From assembly GCF_000230975.2 (NCBI RefSeq), contig NC_021172.1, positions 3,534,001 to 3,598,000 on the forward strand: a DNA stretch of 64,000 nt, written 5' to 3'. Origin of the DNA: Hyphomicrobium denitrificans 1NES1 (lineage in GTDB: Bacteria; Pseudomonadota; Alphaproteobacteria; Rhizobiales; Hyphomicrobiaceae). Of the stretch, positions 33,671-41,659 are shown one piece after another. The position numbers and the translations under genes are program-made. Numbering within the stretch: the stretch's first letter is position 1; every line of letters begins with the position of its first letter. Under the pieces are notes generated by a model. It ran no database searches. It had not been told where the DNA came from and worked only from the letters and a program-made list of their open reading frames with translations.

Positions 33671-34150
33671 TCAGAACACATGCTGCGAATATTCGGACGC
33701 GGTGTAGCGCTCGTTGTAGTCGAGCGTGATCGTCCGTTCGGCGACATCGAAGGTGAAGTCGCCATAGGCGCCGTCGTTGTTCTCCCAACCGCAATGCGTG
33801 TCGGTAAGAAAGTCGTAGGCAAGACGCTCGATTGCGTCGGCGATGCTGATGTGCGATCGGTCAGGCTCGGCTTGGTCCCACACTGCGGTGGCCATCTCGA
33901 TCTCGCCGATGGGCATGTCGATGACAGCGTCGCCGGCCTTCGCCTCGACATTCTCGATCTGGCCGGAGTCGCCGTAGCCGTCGAAGGTGACGACGACGAG
34001 CGTGACGCCCGCGGCCGCGAGAGCGTCGAACAGCGCGGCCTTGTTGCGAGGCTGCAGCTCGGCTTGCAGCCGCTCCTGGACGACGCGCTTGGCCTCCCAA
34101 TCGGAAGGTGACGCATTCGTGCCAGGCGTAGTGTCAGAGGTGTCCGTCAT
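33671..34150 (-). CDS. DUF6878-like ICE protein
   Basis: This 159-residue acidic protein has a disordered N-terminus (MTDTSDTTPGTNASPSD), a helix with AKRVVQERLQAELQPRNKAA and a sandwich-like domain containing VTLVVVTFDGYGDSGQIENV. The ending is ITLDYNERYTASEYSQHVF. It matches proteins labelled DUF6878 in rhizobial ICEs; no activity is known. The start ATG follows AGGAG and hairpin copy 3 at 21 bases. It is first in a three-gene unit downstream of parB. Confidence 0.76.
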   Translation of the reverse strand: MTDTSDTTPGTNASPSDWEAKRVVQERLQAELQPRNKAALFDALAAAGVTLVVVTFDGYGDSGQIENVEAKAGDAVIDMPIGEIEMATAVWDQAEPDRSHISIADAIERLAYDFLTDTHCGWENNDGAYGDFTFDVAERTITLDYNERYTASEYSQHVF

Positions 34151-34171
34151 GGTGATCTCCTGAAACGAAAT

Positions 34172-34193
34172 CGCCCGGCGCGATGGCCGGGCG
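34172..34193 (-). promoter_or_regulatory. Leader hairpin, copy 3
   Basis: CGCCCGGC (34172-34179) pairs with GCCGGGCG (34186-34193) around a six-base loop. The hairpin ends 21 bases before the ATG at 34150. Compared with copy 1 the outermost pair changed from A-T to C-G while pairing was kept. Confidence 0.7.
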
Positions 34194-34246
34194 AAGGATT
34201 GATGGAGAGGTGAGCGGGACGGCTCACGCCGCCCCGCTCGGGGTCG

Positions 34247-36382
34247 TCACTCGGCGGCAATCACAGCCGGCTCGTCGGTCTCGTCCTCGCCGGCGCTGTC
34301 CTCGTCGTCGGCGAGGAAGGCGGGAAGCGCTTGCTCATCCCCGCCCGCGTCGGCGTCGGTTGTGTCGGCGCCTTCGGCCTCCGGAGTCCGCAGCGGCTCG
34401 GGCAGCCAGCCGGTGCCGTCGAGCAACCGTTCGGCCTCCTTCGCCATGTCCGCCTTCTTCAGGTGGTCGATGAGTTGCGCCGACTGCTCGCCCTTCGCCT
34501 CGCGCACCGCTTCGAGGATGCGAGGCTTGGTGACACGGCCGAGATAGCTATCGACCGTCGGCCGCCAGCCGGCTTCCACCATGTCGAGCCCGACGGCACG
34601 TGCGAGCCGGTCAGCCTGGACGAGACGGCGCTGGACGCCATGAACCGACACGCCAGGACCGCCGTAGCGATCGCCCTTCTCGTAGAGCGCATTGACTCCG
34701 AACGAGACGCAATGCGCCAGAAGCGCGCCACGGCTGGCGTCGTCCAGCGCGGCGAGCCAGTCCCAAAGCGCGGCCTCGTCCTTCGGCAGATCGGCTTTCC
34801 AGGCTTCGTGCCGTTCCGCGACCGCCTTGGCGGACGGGCTGTCCTTCAGATCGGCGGGCTGGATTGGGAAGGACACCTGCCGCACCGCCGCTTCGAGACA
34901 AGTCCCCGATCCGCTGTGCTGGAAGGTGTCGAGGCAGAGCTTGTGCAGCAACGCTGTCATCGCGACCTGCGGGTTGTTCGCCACGGCGTCCCGCAGCGCC
35001 AGCGTCCGGTACGCGGTCAGCTCGCTGACGAGCCGGTCGGGCAGCGGCCTGACGGCGTCGTCCTCATTTTCCTCCGGCTCGCCCTGGCCGCCGATCGTGA
35101 TGATGGCGCGCTGCGCCGTGGGCGAGGACGGTTCGTCGCCTTCGCTCGGATCGCCATCGGCCTCCACTTCGCCCTCGCCATCCACGGTGGCCGGTGCCTC
35201 GTCTTCCGGACGGACGTAGGCGCGATCGACGCAAAGGCTGCCGTCCCCGTCGATGCTCGCGAACACGCCGGCGCGGGCGATCTCAGCTAAGTCGTAGCTG
35301 ACCGGGCGATCCTCGAAAGCGGCGAGCGCCGTTTCGATCTCGCCGAGGCGAGCGTCGATTTCGTCTGGCAACTCGTCGGCGTTCTCGTATTCGGCCTCGA
35401 GCTTGGCATAATCGGCCTTCAACGCGTCGATCGTCGCCTGTTCCTCGGCCGTGAGGTCCGTCGGCGTGCCTTCGAGCTCGCGCAGATGGTGGGTGTGGCC
35501 ATAGGGGAAGTCGACGTTGACCTCGATCCACTTCCAGCCCTCGGCGGCGATCGTCTCCGCTTCGGCTTTCAGCTTCTCCGCGACCAAGCCGTCGAGCAGG
35601 CCGACATTCTCCAGCCAGCCGCCATCGTCCTGTTGGAAGAGGTCGCGCATGACAATGCCGCCCGCCTGCTCATAGGCGTCGAGGCCGACGAACAGGACCC
35701 TCTTGTCGGACGCGCGCACCGTGCGTTCCGTCAGCATGCGACGGATCTGATACGGCTCCTGACTGTAGGAGCGCTGGAGCGTTTCCCAGACCTGCTCCTG
35801 GCGCGCGTGATCATCCGTCACGGAGAACGCCATCAGTTGCTCGAGCGACATGCCATCTTCGGCATAGGTGTCGAGCAGTTTCTCGGACACGGCAGCAAGA
35901 CGCAGCCGCTGCTTCACCACGTTCACGCCAACGAAGAAAGCCGCGGCGATATCCTCCTCGGACTGGCCTTTCTGGCGCAGCGCTTGGAAGGCGCGGAACT
36001 GGTCGAGCGGATGGAGCGGCGTGCGCTGGACGTTCTCGGCGAGCGAATCCTCCTCGGCCGAGATCTCGACGCTGGGATCGCGCACAACGCAGGGCACCGG
36101 CCCGGTCTTGGCTAGACGCTTCTGTTTGACGAGAAGCTGCAGCGCGCGGTAGCGCCGCCCGCCGGCCGGGACCTCGAACATGCCGGTCTCGGCACCGTCG
36201 GCGTCGAGGACCGGCCGGACGCTGAGGCTTTGCAGGAGCGTGCGCCGGGCGATGTCCTCGGCCAGCTCCTCGATCGAGACGCCGGCCTTCACGCGTCGGA
36301 CGTTCGACTGAGACAGAACAAGCTTGTTGAAGGGAATGTCGCGCGAGGACGACAGGGTGATCTTCTGAACCGCAGGTGCCAT
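34247..36382 (-). CDS. parB: ParB/Srx-domain protein (large ICE type)
   Basis: This 711-residue protein has an N-terminal ParB/sulfiredoxin nuclease-like domain (SQSNVRRVKAGVSIEELAED, VPAGGRRYRALQLL, SLAENVQRTPLHPLDQFRAF). A helix-turn-helix follows (SEEDIAAAFFVGVNVVKQRL, near residues 140-160). A long acidic, coiled-coil-rich centre and a C-terminal domain unique to ICE ParBs complete it. ParB-like proteins can bind or hydrolyse CTP and act on DNA; in ICEs they may aid maintenance or counter host defence. ATG 36382 has GGAG upstream, preceded by a structured leader that is a twin of the ardC leader. Confidence 0.9.
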   Translation of the reverse strand: MAPAVQKITLSSSRDIPFNKLVLSQSNVRRVKAGVSIEELAEDIARRTLLQSLSVRPVLDADGAETGMFEVPAGGRRYRALQLLVKQKRLAKTGPVPCVVRDPSVEISAEEDSLAENVQRTPLHPLDQFRAFQALRQKGQSEEDIAAAFFVGVNVVKQRLRLAAVSEKLLDTYAEDGMSLEQLMAFSVTDDHARQEQVWETLQRSYSQEPYQIRRMLTERTVRASDKRVLFVGLDAYEQAGGIVMRDLFQQDDGGWLENVGLLDGLVAEKLKAEAETIAAEGWKWIEVNVDFPYGHTHHLRELEGTPTDLTAEEQATIDALKADYAKLEAEYENADELPDEIDARLGEIETALAAFEDRPVSYDLAEIARAGVFASIDGDGSLCVDRAYVRPEDEAPATVDGEGEVEADGDPSEGDEPSSPTAQRAIITIGGQGEPEENEDDAVRPLPDRLVSELTAYRTLALRDAVANNPQVAMTALLHKLCLDTFQHSGSGTCLEAAVRQVSFPIQPADLKDSPSAKAVAERHEAWKADLPKDEAALWDWLAALDDASRGALLAHCVSFGVNALYEKGDRYGGPGVSVHGVQRRLVQADRLARAVGLDMVEAGWRPTVDSYLGRVTKPRILEAVREAKGEQSAQLIDHLKKADMAKEAERLLDGTGWLPEPLRTPEAEGADTTDADAGGDEQALPAFLADDEDSAGEDETDEPAVIAAE

Positions 36383-36397
36383 CGGGATAGTCTCCGC

Positions 36398-36437
36398 GAC
36401 GGGCGCCGAAAGACTCTCTCTCGGCTTTCAACCCGTC
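36398..36437 (-). promoter_or_regulatory. Structured leader of parB (GAGAGAG-loop hairpin)
   Basis: On the transcribed strand the outer stem is GACGGG/CCCGTC, followed by an asymmetric internal loop (UUGAAA against G). The inner stem is GCCGA/UCGGC with an 11-base loop GAGAGAGUCUU. It ends 15 bases before the start codon, next to GCGGAGA. The geometry equals that of the ardC leader, with two compensatory pair changes. Confidence 0.75.
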
Positions 36438-36571
36438 ACGAAGACCGGCGCAGCCCTCTTCCTCTGGGACGCCGCAGACCTACCGAGCCGGAGATGCGCA
36501 TCCGCACAGATCCGACTTTGCGTGACGGCTGGCTCCGCCAAAGATGTGGGCCGAGTCCAGCGGCGGAAGAA

Positions 36572-37531
36572 TCACGCTGCCTCCTGTTCGGCATCCGATG
36601 GCGTGGCGGGGCGTTCGTCGTCGCTGGGAAGAAAGCCGAGGAGGAAATCTGCGGCCTTGCTTGCCTGTGAGGCGGCGCGCACGATGGCGCGATTGTCCTC
36701 GCGCAGCACTTCGAGCCAGGAGCCGATATAGTCCGCGTGGCGCACCGTCGGGGCGATGCCGAGCGAGGCGCAGCAGAAGGCGGCGTTCATCTCGGCGACC
36801 AGCTCCTCGAACGCATACTTCTTGGAGCCGAAGGAGCCGGAGAGATCGCGGTTCAGCCGGTGCGGGGCGCCGCTGGCGTGACCGAGCTCATGCAGCGCCG
36901 TGCGGTGCCAGTTGATCGGTTCGAAATAGGCTTGCGGTGGCGGGACCTGCACATAGTCGTGCGCGGGGACATAGAAGGCGCGGTTGCCGCCGATGCGGAA
37001 GTCGATGCCCGTCGCCTTGATCAGTGCCTCCACCTTGGGCTCGATCAGTCCGGGCTCGGGCGGCGGCGCTGTGACGGCGAGGTCTTCAGGCAGACCCTCA
37101 CACTGCGCCAAGTTGAACACTGTAAAGCGCTTGAGGAATGGGATCGCCTGCGCTTCTTCGCCGGTCTCGCGCGCCCGCTTCTTCTCGTCGTCGGGAATGA
37201 AGCGGTCGGCATAGACAACAGTGGTGCCGTGCTCGCCCTTGCGGACATTGCCCCCGAGGCCGAGCGTCTGGCGAAACGTAACCCAGCCCTGGACCGGGAA
37301 ACCGTGCTCGATCACCGATCCCCAGAGGATCAGCACATTGATCCCCGAATAGTTTCGGCCGGTGGCGGCGTTCTTCGGCATGGCAAGCGGCGCCTTCGCC
37401 GCCGCCGTGCCCCAAGGCTGAACCCAAGGCACACGGCCGGCCTCCAGTTCGCCGATGATCTTGGTGGTGATTTCGTCATAAAGGCTCGTCCGGTCGAAGC
37501 CGGAACGGGCGCGAGCGGTGTGTCTGGACAT
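36572..37531 (-). CDS. ardC: ArdC-type anti-restriction protein
   Basis: This 319-residue protein has an N-terminal ssDNA-binding ArdC domain (residues 15-130, with GRNYSGINVLILWGS and VRKGEHGTTVVYADRF) and a C-terminal zincin-like metallopeptidase domain. The zinc motif HELGH is at 214-218, followed by FEELVAEMNAAFCC. ArdC proteins protect incoming plasmid DNA from host restriction. It is the promoter-proximal gene of the long leftward block and has a structured leader matching that of parB. All zinc ligands appear intact. Confidence 0.93.
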   Translation of the reverse strand: MSRHTARARSGFDRTSLYDEITTKIIGELEAGRVPWVQPWGTAAAKAPLAMPKNAATGRNYSGINVLILWGSVIEHGFPVQGWVTFRQTLGLGGNVRKGEHGTTVVYADRFIPDDEKKRARETGEEAQAIPFLKRFTVFNLAQCEGLPEDLAVTAPPPEPGLIEPKVEALIKATGIDFRIGGNRAFYVPAHDYVQVPPPQAYFEPINWHRTALHELGHASGAPHRLNRDLSGSFGSKKYAFEELVAEMNAAFCCASLGIAPTVRHADYIGSWLEVLREDNRAIVRAASQASKAADFLLGFLPSDDERPATPSDAEQEAA

Positions 37532-37544
37532 CGCGGATCTCCGC

Positions 37545-37584
37545 GACGGGCGCTGGAAGCCTCTCTCCCAGCCTTCAACCCGTC
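37545..37584 (-). promoter_or_regulatory. Structured leader of ardC (GAGAGAG-loop hairpin)
   Basis: It has the same 6-bp outer stem GACGGG/CCCGTC, the same internal loop size, an inner stem GCUGG/CCAGC and an 11-base loop GAGAGAGGCUU on the transcribed strand. It ends 13 bases before the ATG, next to GCGGAGA. Two inner pairs differ from the parB copy, both with pairing preserved. Confidence 0.75.
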
Positions 37585-37837
37585 ACGAAAACCCTGTCTG
37601 CACTCTCACTCTCGGGGCGTTGCGGGGTGTCCCCGCAGAAGGGGGTGTGCCGGCGACTGCGGCGCCGGTCAGGGGGAAAGCCTTCACCCAACTTGAGGAG
37701 GTACGTTGGCGCCTGGAACTCGGGCCCAGACAGGCCCGGCACGGGCGCTTGACCCGCATATTTTCAGTTTCGCATTACGCGGGAGTGTGATAAAACCTCT
37801 GCTAAAATTTATGATAGCCAAGGAAACGTCACTGTCA
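37585..37837. promoter_or_regulatory. Divergent region between ardC and abiE
   Basis: This region must hold promoters for the leftward ardC block and the rightward AbiE operon. The right part (37760-37815) is AT-rich compared with its surroundings, with TAAAAT at 37803-37808 as a possible -10 box for abiE. A GCGGGG(T)GTCCCCGC-like hairpin lies near 37621-37637. No gene is evident. Confidence 0.4.
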
Positions 37838-38458
37838 ATGACATCGGCGAACGCCCAGCGAGTTCGTGCCCTAGATCTCTTGAAGTCGCGGGGAATGCTC
37901 CGCCAGAAGGACTTCATGGCCGAAGGCATTGGCCCGGAGACGCTCGCCCGTCTCGTACGGGAGGCGGCGGTCGTGCGTCCGGCCCGGGGCCTCTATCAGC
38001 TCCCGGACACCCAGATCGAGGCGGCCCACATGCTTGCCGAAGCCGCCGTGCTGGTTCCCAAAGGGGTCGTCTGCCTGACCTCGGCGCTTCAATATCATGA
38101 ACTGACGCTGCAGATGCCGTCAGCCGTATGGATGGCGATCGAGCGTACCGCCTGGCGGCCGAAGATCGACTATCCGCGCATCCGCTTCGTGCGCTTCACC
38201 GGATCGGCGCTGACCGAGGGGGTTGAGCGTCATCGCGTCGAGAACATCGAGGTCCCCATCACGGATCCGGCGCGGACCATCGTCGACTGTTTCCGCTACC
38301 GGGCCAAGGTCGGCCTCGATGTCGCCATGGAAGGACTTCGCGAAGGCCTCCGCCGCCAGCGATGTACACCTGATGATCTGTGGCGTTACGCGCGAACGGC
38401 GCGGGTCTGGTCAGTGATGCGCCCTTACGTCGAAGCGATGGCGGCCGATGCCACGTGA
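37838..38458 (+). CDS. AbiEi-type antitoxin (type IV toxin-antitoxin)
   Basis: This 206-residue protein has an N-terminal winged helix (RVRALDLLKSRGMLRQKDFM, then GPETLARLVREAAVVRPARG) typical of AbiEi antitoxins. The C-terminal domain (YPRIRFVRFTGSALTEGVER and DPARTIVDCFRYR) probably counters the toxin. AbiEi also represses its own operon. ATG 37838 is chosen; ATG 37811 in the same frame is possible. It overlaps the toxin gene by 11 bases, the standard arrangement. Confidence 0.88.
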   Translation: MTSANAQRVRALDLLKSRGMLRQKDFMAEGIGPETLARLVREAAVVRPARGLYQLPDTQIEAAHMLAEAAVLVPKGVVCLTSALQYHELTLQMPSAVWMAIERTAWRPKIDYPRIRFVRFTGSALTEGVERHRVENIEVPITDPARTIVDCFRYRAKVGLDVAMEGLREGLRRQRCTPDDLWRYARTARVWSVMRPYVEAMAADAT

Positions 38459-39365
38459 GCCTCGCAATATTGGCGCGTCGGTGCGGGCCCGCCTGCTGGA
38501 TCGGGCGCGCGCGGAGCGATCCGATTTCCAGATTCTGCTGACGCGCTATGCGCTCGAGCGTCTGCTCTACCGGCTGAGCATTTCCCCCCATCGCGACCGC
38601 TTCATTCTAAAGGGGGCGATGCTCTTTGTGACCTGGGTCGCCGATCCCTTCCGGCCGACTCGCGATCTCGACCTGCTCGGTTCTGGCGACAATGGCGCCG
38701 AGGCGATCGCGGAAACCTTCCGCGTCATCTGCGCCCAGCCGGTCGCCGATGACGGTGTGATATTCAATGTCGCTGCGCTGCAGGCGGCGCCGATCCGCGA
38801 GGAAGTGGAATATGGCGGCGTACGGGTACGCACAACCGCGACGATCGCCGGTGCGCGCATCCCAATTCAAGTTGATGTCGGCTTCGGCGATACCGTCACG
38901 CCGGCGCCGGTCGAGATCGACTATCCCACCTTGCTGGACGCCCCGGCACCGCATCTTCGAGCCTACCCGATCGAGACGGTGGTGGCGGAGAAATTTGAAG
39001 CCTTGGTCGCGCTCGGCATGGCCAACAGCCGACTCAAGGATTTCTATGATCTTTGGCTGATTGCGCACACCTTCAAATTTGGGCGGCCCGCACTTTCTAA
39101 AGCCGTGCAGCGCACATTCGAGCGGCGCGGCACAGCGCTCCCAGCCGATATTCCGGTTGGTTTGACGGATGAATTCGCGGCGGCGTGGGCTGTCCAGTGG
39201 CGAACCTTGCTCACGCGCGAGCGCATGGCGGCGGCGCCAGAAGGATTCACGACAGTCATCGCTGATCTTCAGGATTTCTTGATGCCGTTACTTGGTGGGT
39301 CAAACACAGAGTCGGTTTGGCCGGCCGGCGGGCCATGGTCGCTCGGAGCATCGAAAGATGAATAG
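38448..39365 (+). CDS. AbiEii-type nucleotidyltransferase toxin
   Basis: This 305-residue protein belongs to the DUF1814/AbiEii family. The substrate motif FILKGAMLF (residues 52-60) and catalytic Asp pair TRDLDLLG (71-78) are intact. A later conserved block is YPIETVVAEKFEALVALG with SRLKDFYDLWLI. Such toxins transfer nucleotides to target RNAs and abort phage infection when the antitoxin fails. In the ICE it may also stabilise the element by addiction. The ATG 38448 overlaps abiEi. Confidence 0.9.
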   Translation: MPREPRNIGASVRARLLDRARAERSDFQILLTRYALERLLYRLSISPHRDRFILKGAMLFVTWVADPFRPTRDLDLLGSGDNGAEAIAETFRVICAQPVADDGVIFNVAALQAAPIREEVEYGGVRVRTTATIAGARIPIQVDVGFGDTVTPAPVEIDYPTLLDAPAPHLRAYPIETVVAEKFEALVALGMANSRLKDFYDLWLIAHTFKFGRPALSKAVQRTFERRGTALPADIPVGLTDEFAAAWAVQWRTLLTRERMAAAPEGFTTVIADLQDFLMPLLGGSNTESVWPAGGPWSLGASKDE

Positions 39366-39437
39366 CGGCCTGCGTCAGTTTCGCTGGATGCACCAACCGG
39401 TGATAGTCCCTTCAGCAAGTGCCAATCTCGGGGGCGG

Positions 39438-39710
39438 ATGCCTGGGGGTGCTGTGGTGACGGAAGCCGACACGTGCCGAAAATTCGTGGTTCCGCGCCTG
39501 CAGACGGCAGGTGGGAAGGCGCGCCCACGCCATCAACGACGGACCTTTACCGATGGTCGCGTGATCTTTGTCGGCGGCAAGGCGACGCGCGGCCGACAAA
39601 AGCGTGCCGACTACATCCTGCGCTACCGCGCCGACTACGGCAGCATCGGTTGTGAAGAAATAATAATCGTCGTGAGAGTGCGAGAGCGTCGGCTGGGGGA
39701 AATAGAGTGA
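39438..39710 (+). pseudogene. Remnant of type I restriction subunit R (hsdR 5' end)
   Basis: The frame encodes VTEADTCRKFVVPRLQTAGG and, after a gap, RTFTDGRVIFVGGKATRGRQ and KRADYILRYRADYG, the start of an HsdR/EcoEI-type restriction subunit that normally exceeds 700 residues. Similarity stops near 39650. The frame then ends in a GTGA overlap with the qatA start, so the qat operon has landed in or replaced an hsdR gene. The leftover frame may now act only as a translated leader for qatA. Confidence 0.7.
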
Positions 39711-41659
39711 TACTGACCGACAACGAAACGAAGGTCGATCTCCTTAACAACGAAGCGATCGCCAAGACCATCATCGCGTTGCTGCGGGAGAAACCGGAGC
39801 GCCCGGTGACGATTGGCGTTCACGGCGATTGGGGCGCGGGGAAGTCCAGCATCCTCGAGATGATCGAGAGCGGCCTCGCGGACCAGGACGGCGTCCTCTG
39901 TCTCAAGTTCAACGGATGGCGGTTCCAGGGTTTCGAGGACGCCAAGATCGCGTTGATCGAGGGCATCGTCACCGGTTTGCTCGAGAAGCGTCCGTTGCTG
40001 TCGAAGGCGGGTGCGGCGGTCACAGATATCTTCCGCCGGATCGATTGGCTCAAGATCGCACGCCACGGCGGCGGTCTGGCGTTCACCGCCATGACGGGCA
40101 TTCCGACAGCCGGCCAAATCGGCGCCGTCGTCGATACCGTGAAGGGCGTCTTCGCCGATCCCGCGAAACTCGCGACCAAAGAGAACTACGACAAAGCCGT
40201 CGATGGTGTGCAAGGGCTATTGAAGCCGGCCGAGTCGAAGAACGTTCCGGAAGAGATCGAGGCCTTCCGGAAGGCTTTCACGGGCCTGCTGAAGGCGGCT
40301 GGAATCGACCAGCTGATCGTGTTGATCGACGATCTCGATCGCTGCCTTCCCGACACCGCCATCGAGACGCTCGAAGCGGTTCGCCTGTTCGTATTCACCG
40401 ACCGCACAGCTTTCGTCGTCGCCGCCGATGAGGCGATGATCGAATATTCGGTGCGCAAGCATTTTCCCGAGCTGCCGGACACGACTGGTCCCCGCGACTA
40501 CGCGCGGAACTATCTCGAGAAGCTGATCCAGATACCGTTCCGCATACCGGCGCTGGGGGAGACCGAGACGCGCATCTACGTCACGCTCCTCCTAATCGGC
40601 GCTGAACTCGCCGACGACGCCGACTATGCGAAACTGATCGACGCAGCGCGCGGTCTGCTCAAGCGGCCGTGGACGACGGCCGGTCTGGATGCGCAGACCG
40701 TCAGGACCGCGCTCGGCGACAAGGCCAGCGATGTTCAGAACGCGCTCACGCTGAGCGATCAGATCGGCCCCATCCTCGCCAGCGGCACCCAGGGCAATCC
40801 GCGGCAGATCAAGAGGTTCTTGAACACGCTCATGCTGCGGCACCAGACGGCGCAGGCGCGCGGGTTCGGCGAGGAGGTCAAGCTCCCGGTCCTGGCGAAG
40901 CTCATGTTGGCCGAGCGCTTCATGTCGCGGTTGTTCGACCAGATCGCGAGCGCTGGTGCCCGCAGTCCCGATGGACGTTGCGCCGACCTGTCAGGCCTTG
41001 AAGCGGCCGCCGCCGACGTGGCGGAAACGTCGAGACGTAAACGCGGCGGTTCGAAGGCGGCGGTCGACGGCGACGACGACAAGTCGGATGCCGTGGTGAA
41101 GGACAGCGCCGTGTTGGCAGAATGGAAGGCGGCAGAAGCGATCCGGGCCTGGGCGTGCCTCACGCCATCCTTGGCCGAGGTCGATCTTCGCCCGTACCTC
41201 TTCGTCACCAAGGACCGGAAGGACTATTTCGGGGCGGCCTCGGTGTTGGGTCGCCTGGCCGCTGTCGTGGAAAAGCTGCTTGGGTCGAAGCTTGCTGTGC
41301 AAGCCTTCGAAGGGGAGCTGAGGCAGCTCGTGCCCGCGGAGGCTGCCCAGGTGTTCGAAGAACTGCGCGGCCGCGTCATGGGCAGCGACGCCTTCGAGAC
41401 GGCGCCCCCGGGCATCGATGGTGTCGCCGTTCTGGTGCGCGCCCATCCGACCTTGCAGCCGAATCTCCTCGATCTCTTGGAGGCTCTCCCGGCGAACCGC
41501 TGCGGTCCGTGGCCGGCGTCCGGCTGGGAGGGCGTGATCAAGGAGGGGGAATCGGTGGCTCGCTTCGAGCGGCTTCTGAAGACCTGGTCCACATCCAAGG
41601 GCTCGTTCCTGAAGACGACAGCGGCGGCGGCGCTGCGCACGCGCGGGAATCGCCGCTGA
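39707..41659 (+). CDS. qatA: QatA, KAP-family P-loop ATPase of the Qat defence system
   Basis: This 650-residue NTPase has Walker A GDWGAGKSS at residues 40-48 and Walker B LIVLIDDLDR near 203-212, both typical of the KAP family. Arg-rich sensor regions follow (SGTQGNPRQIKRFLNTLMLR). In the Qat anti-phage system it is the ATPase component. The start codon is GTG at 39707, overlapping the hsdR remnant stop (GTGA), with GGGGG upstream as a poor ribosome-binding site. It precedes qatB with a one-base overlap. Transmembrane helices typical of some KAP proteins are not obvious. Confidence 0.9.
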   Translation: MILTDNETKVDLLNNEAIAKTIIALLREKPERPVTIGVHGDWGAGKSSILEMIESGLADQDGVLCLKFNGWRFQGFEDAKIALIEGIVTGLLEKRPLLSKAGAAVTDIFRRIDWLKIARHGGGLAFTAMTGIPTAGQIGAVVDTVKGVFADPAKLATKENYDKAVDGVQGLLKPAESKNVPEEIEAFRKAFTGLLKAAGIDQLIVLIDDLDRCLPDTAIETLEAVRLFVFTDRTAFVVAADEAMIEYSVRKHFPELPDTTGPRDYARNYLEKLIQIPFRIPALGETETRIYVTLLLIGAELADDADYAKLIDAARGLLKRPWTTAGLDAQTVRTALGDKASDVQNALTLSDQIGPILASGTQGNPRQIKRFLNTLMLRHQTAQARGFGEEVKLPVLAKLMLAERFMSRLFDQIASAGARSPDGRCADLSGLEAAAADVAETSRRKRGGSKAAVDGDDDKSDAVVKDSAVLAEWKAAEAIRAWACLTPSLAEVDLRPYLFVTKDRKDYFGAASVLGRLAAVVEKLLGSKLAVQAFEGELRQLVPAEAAQVFEELRGRVMGSDAFETAPPGIDGVAVLVRAHPTLQPNLLDLLEALPANRCGPWPASGWEGVIKEGESVARFERLLKTWSTSKGSFLKTTAAAALRTRGNRR

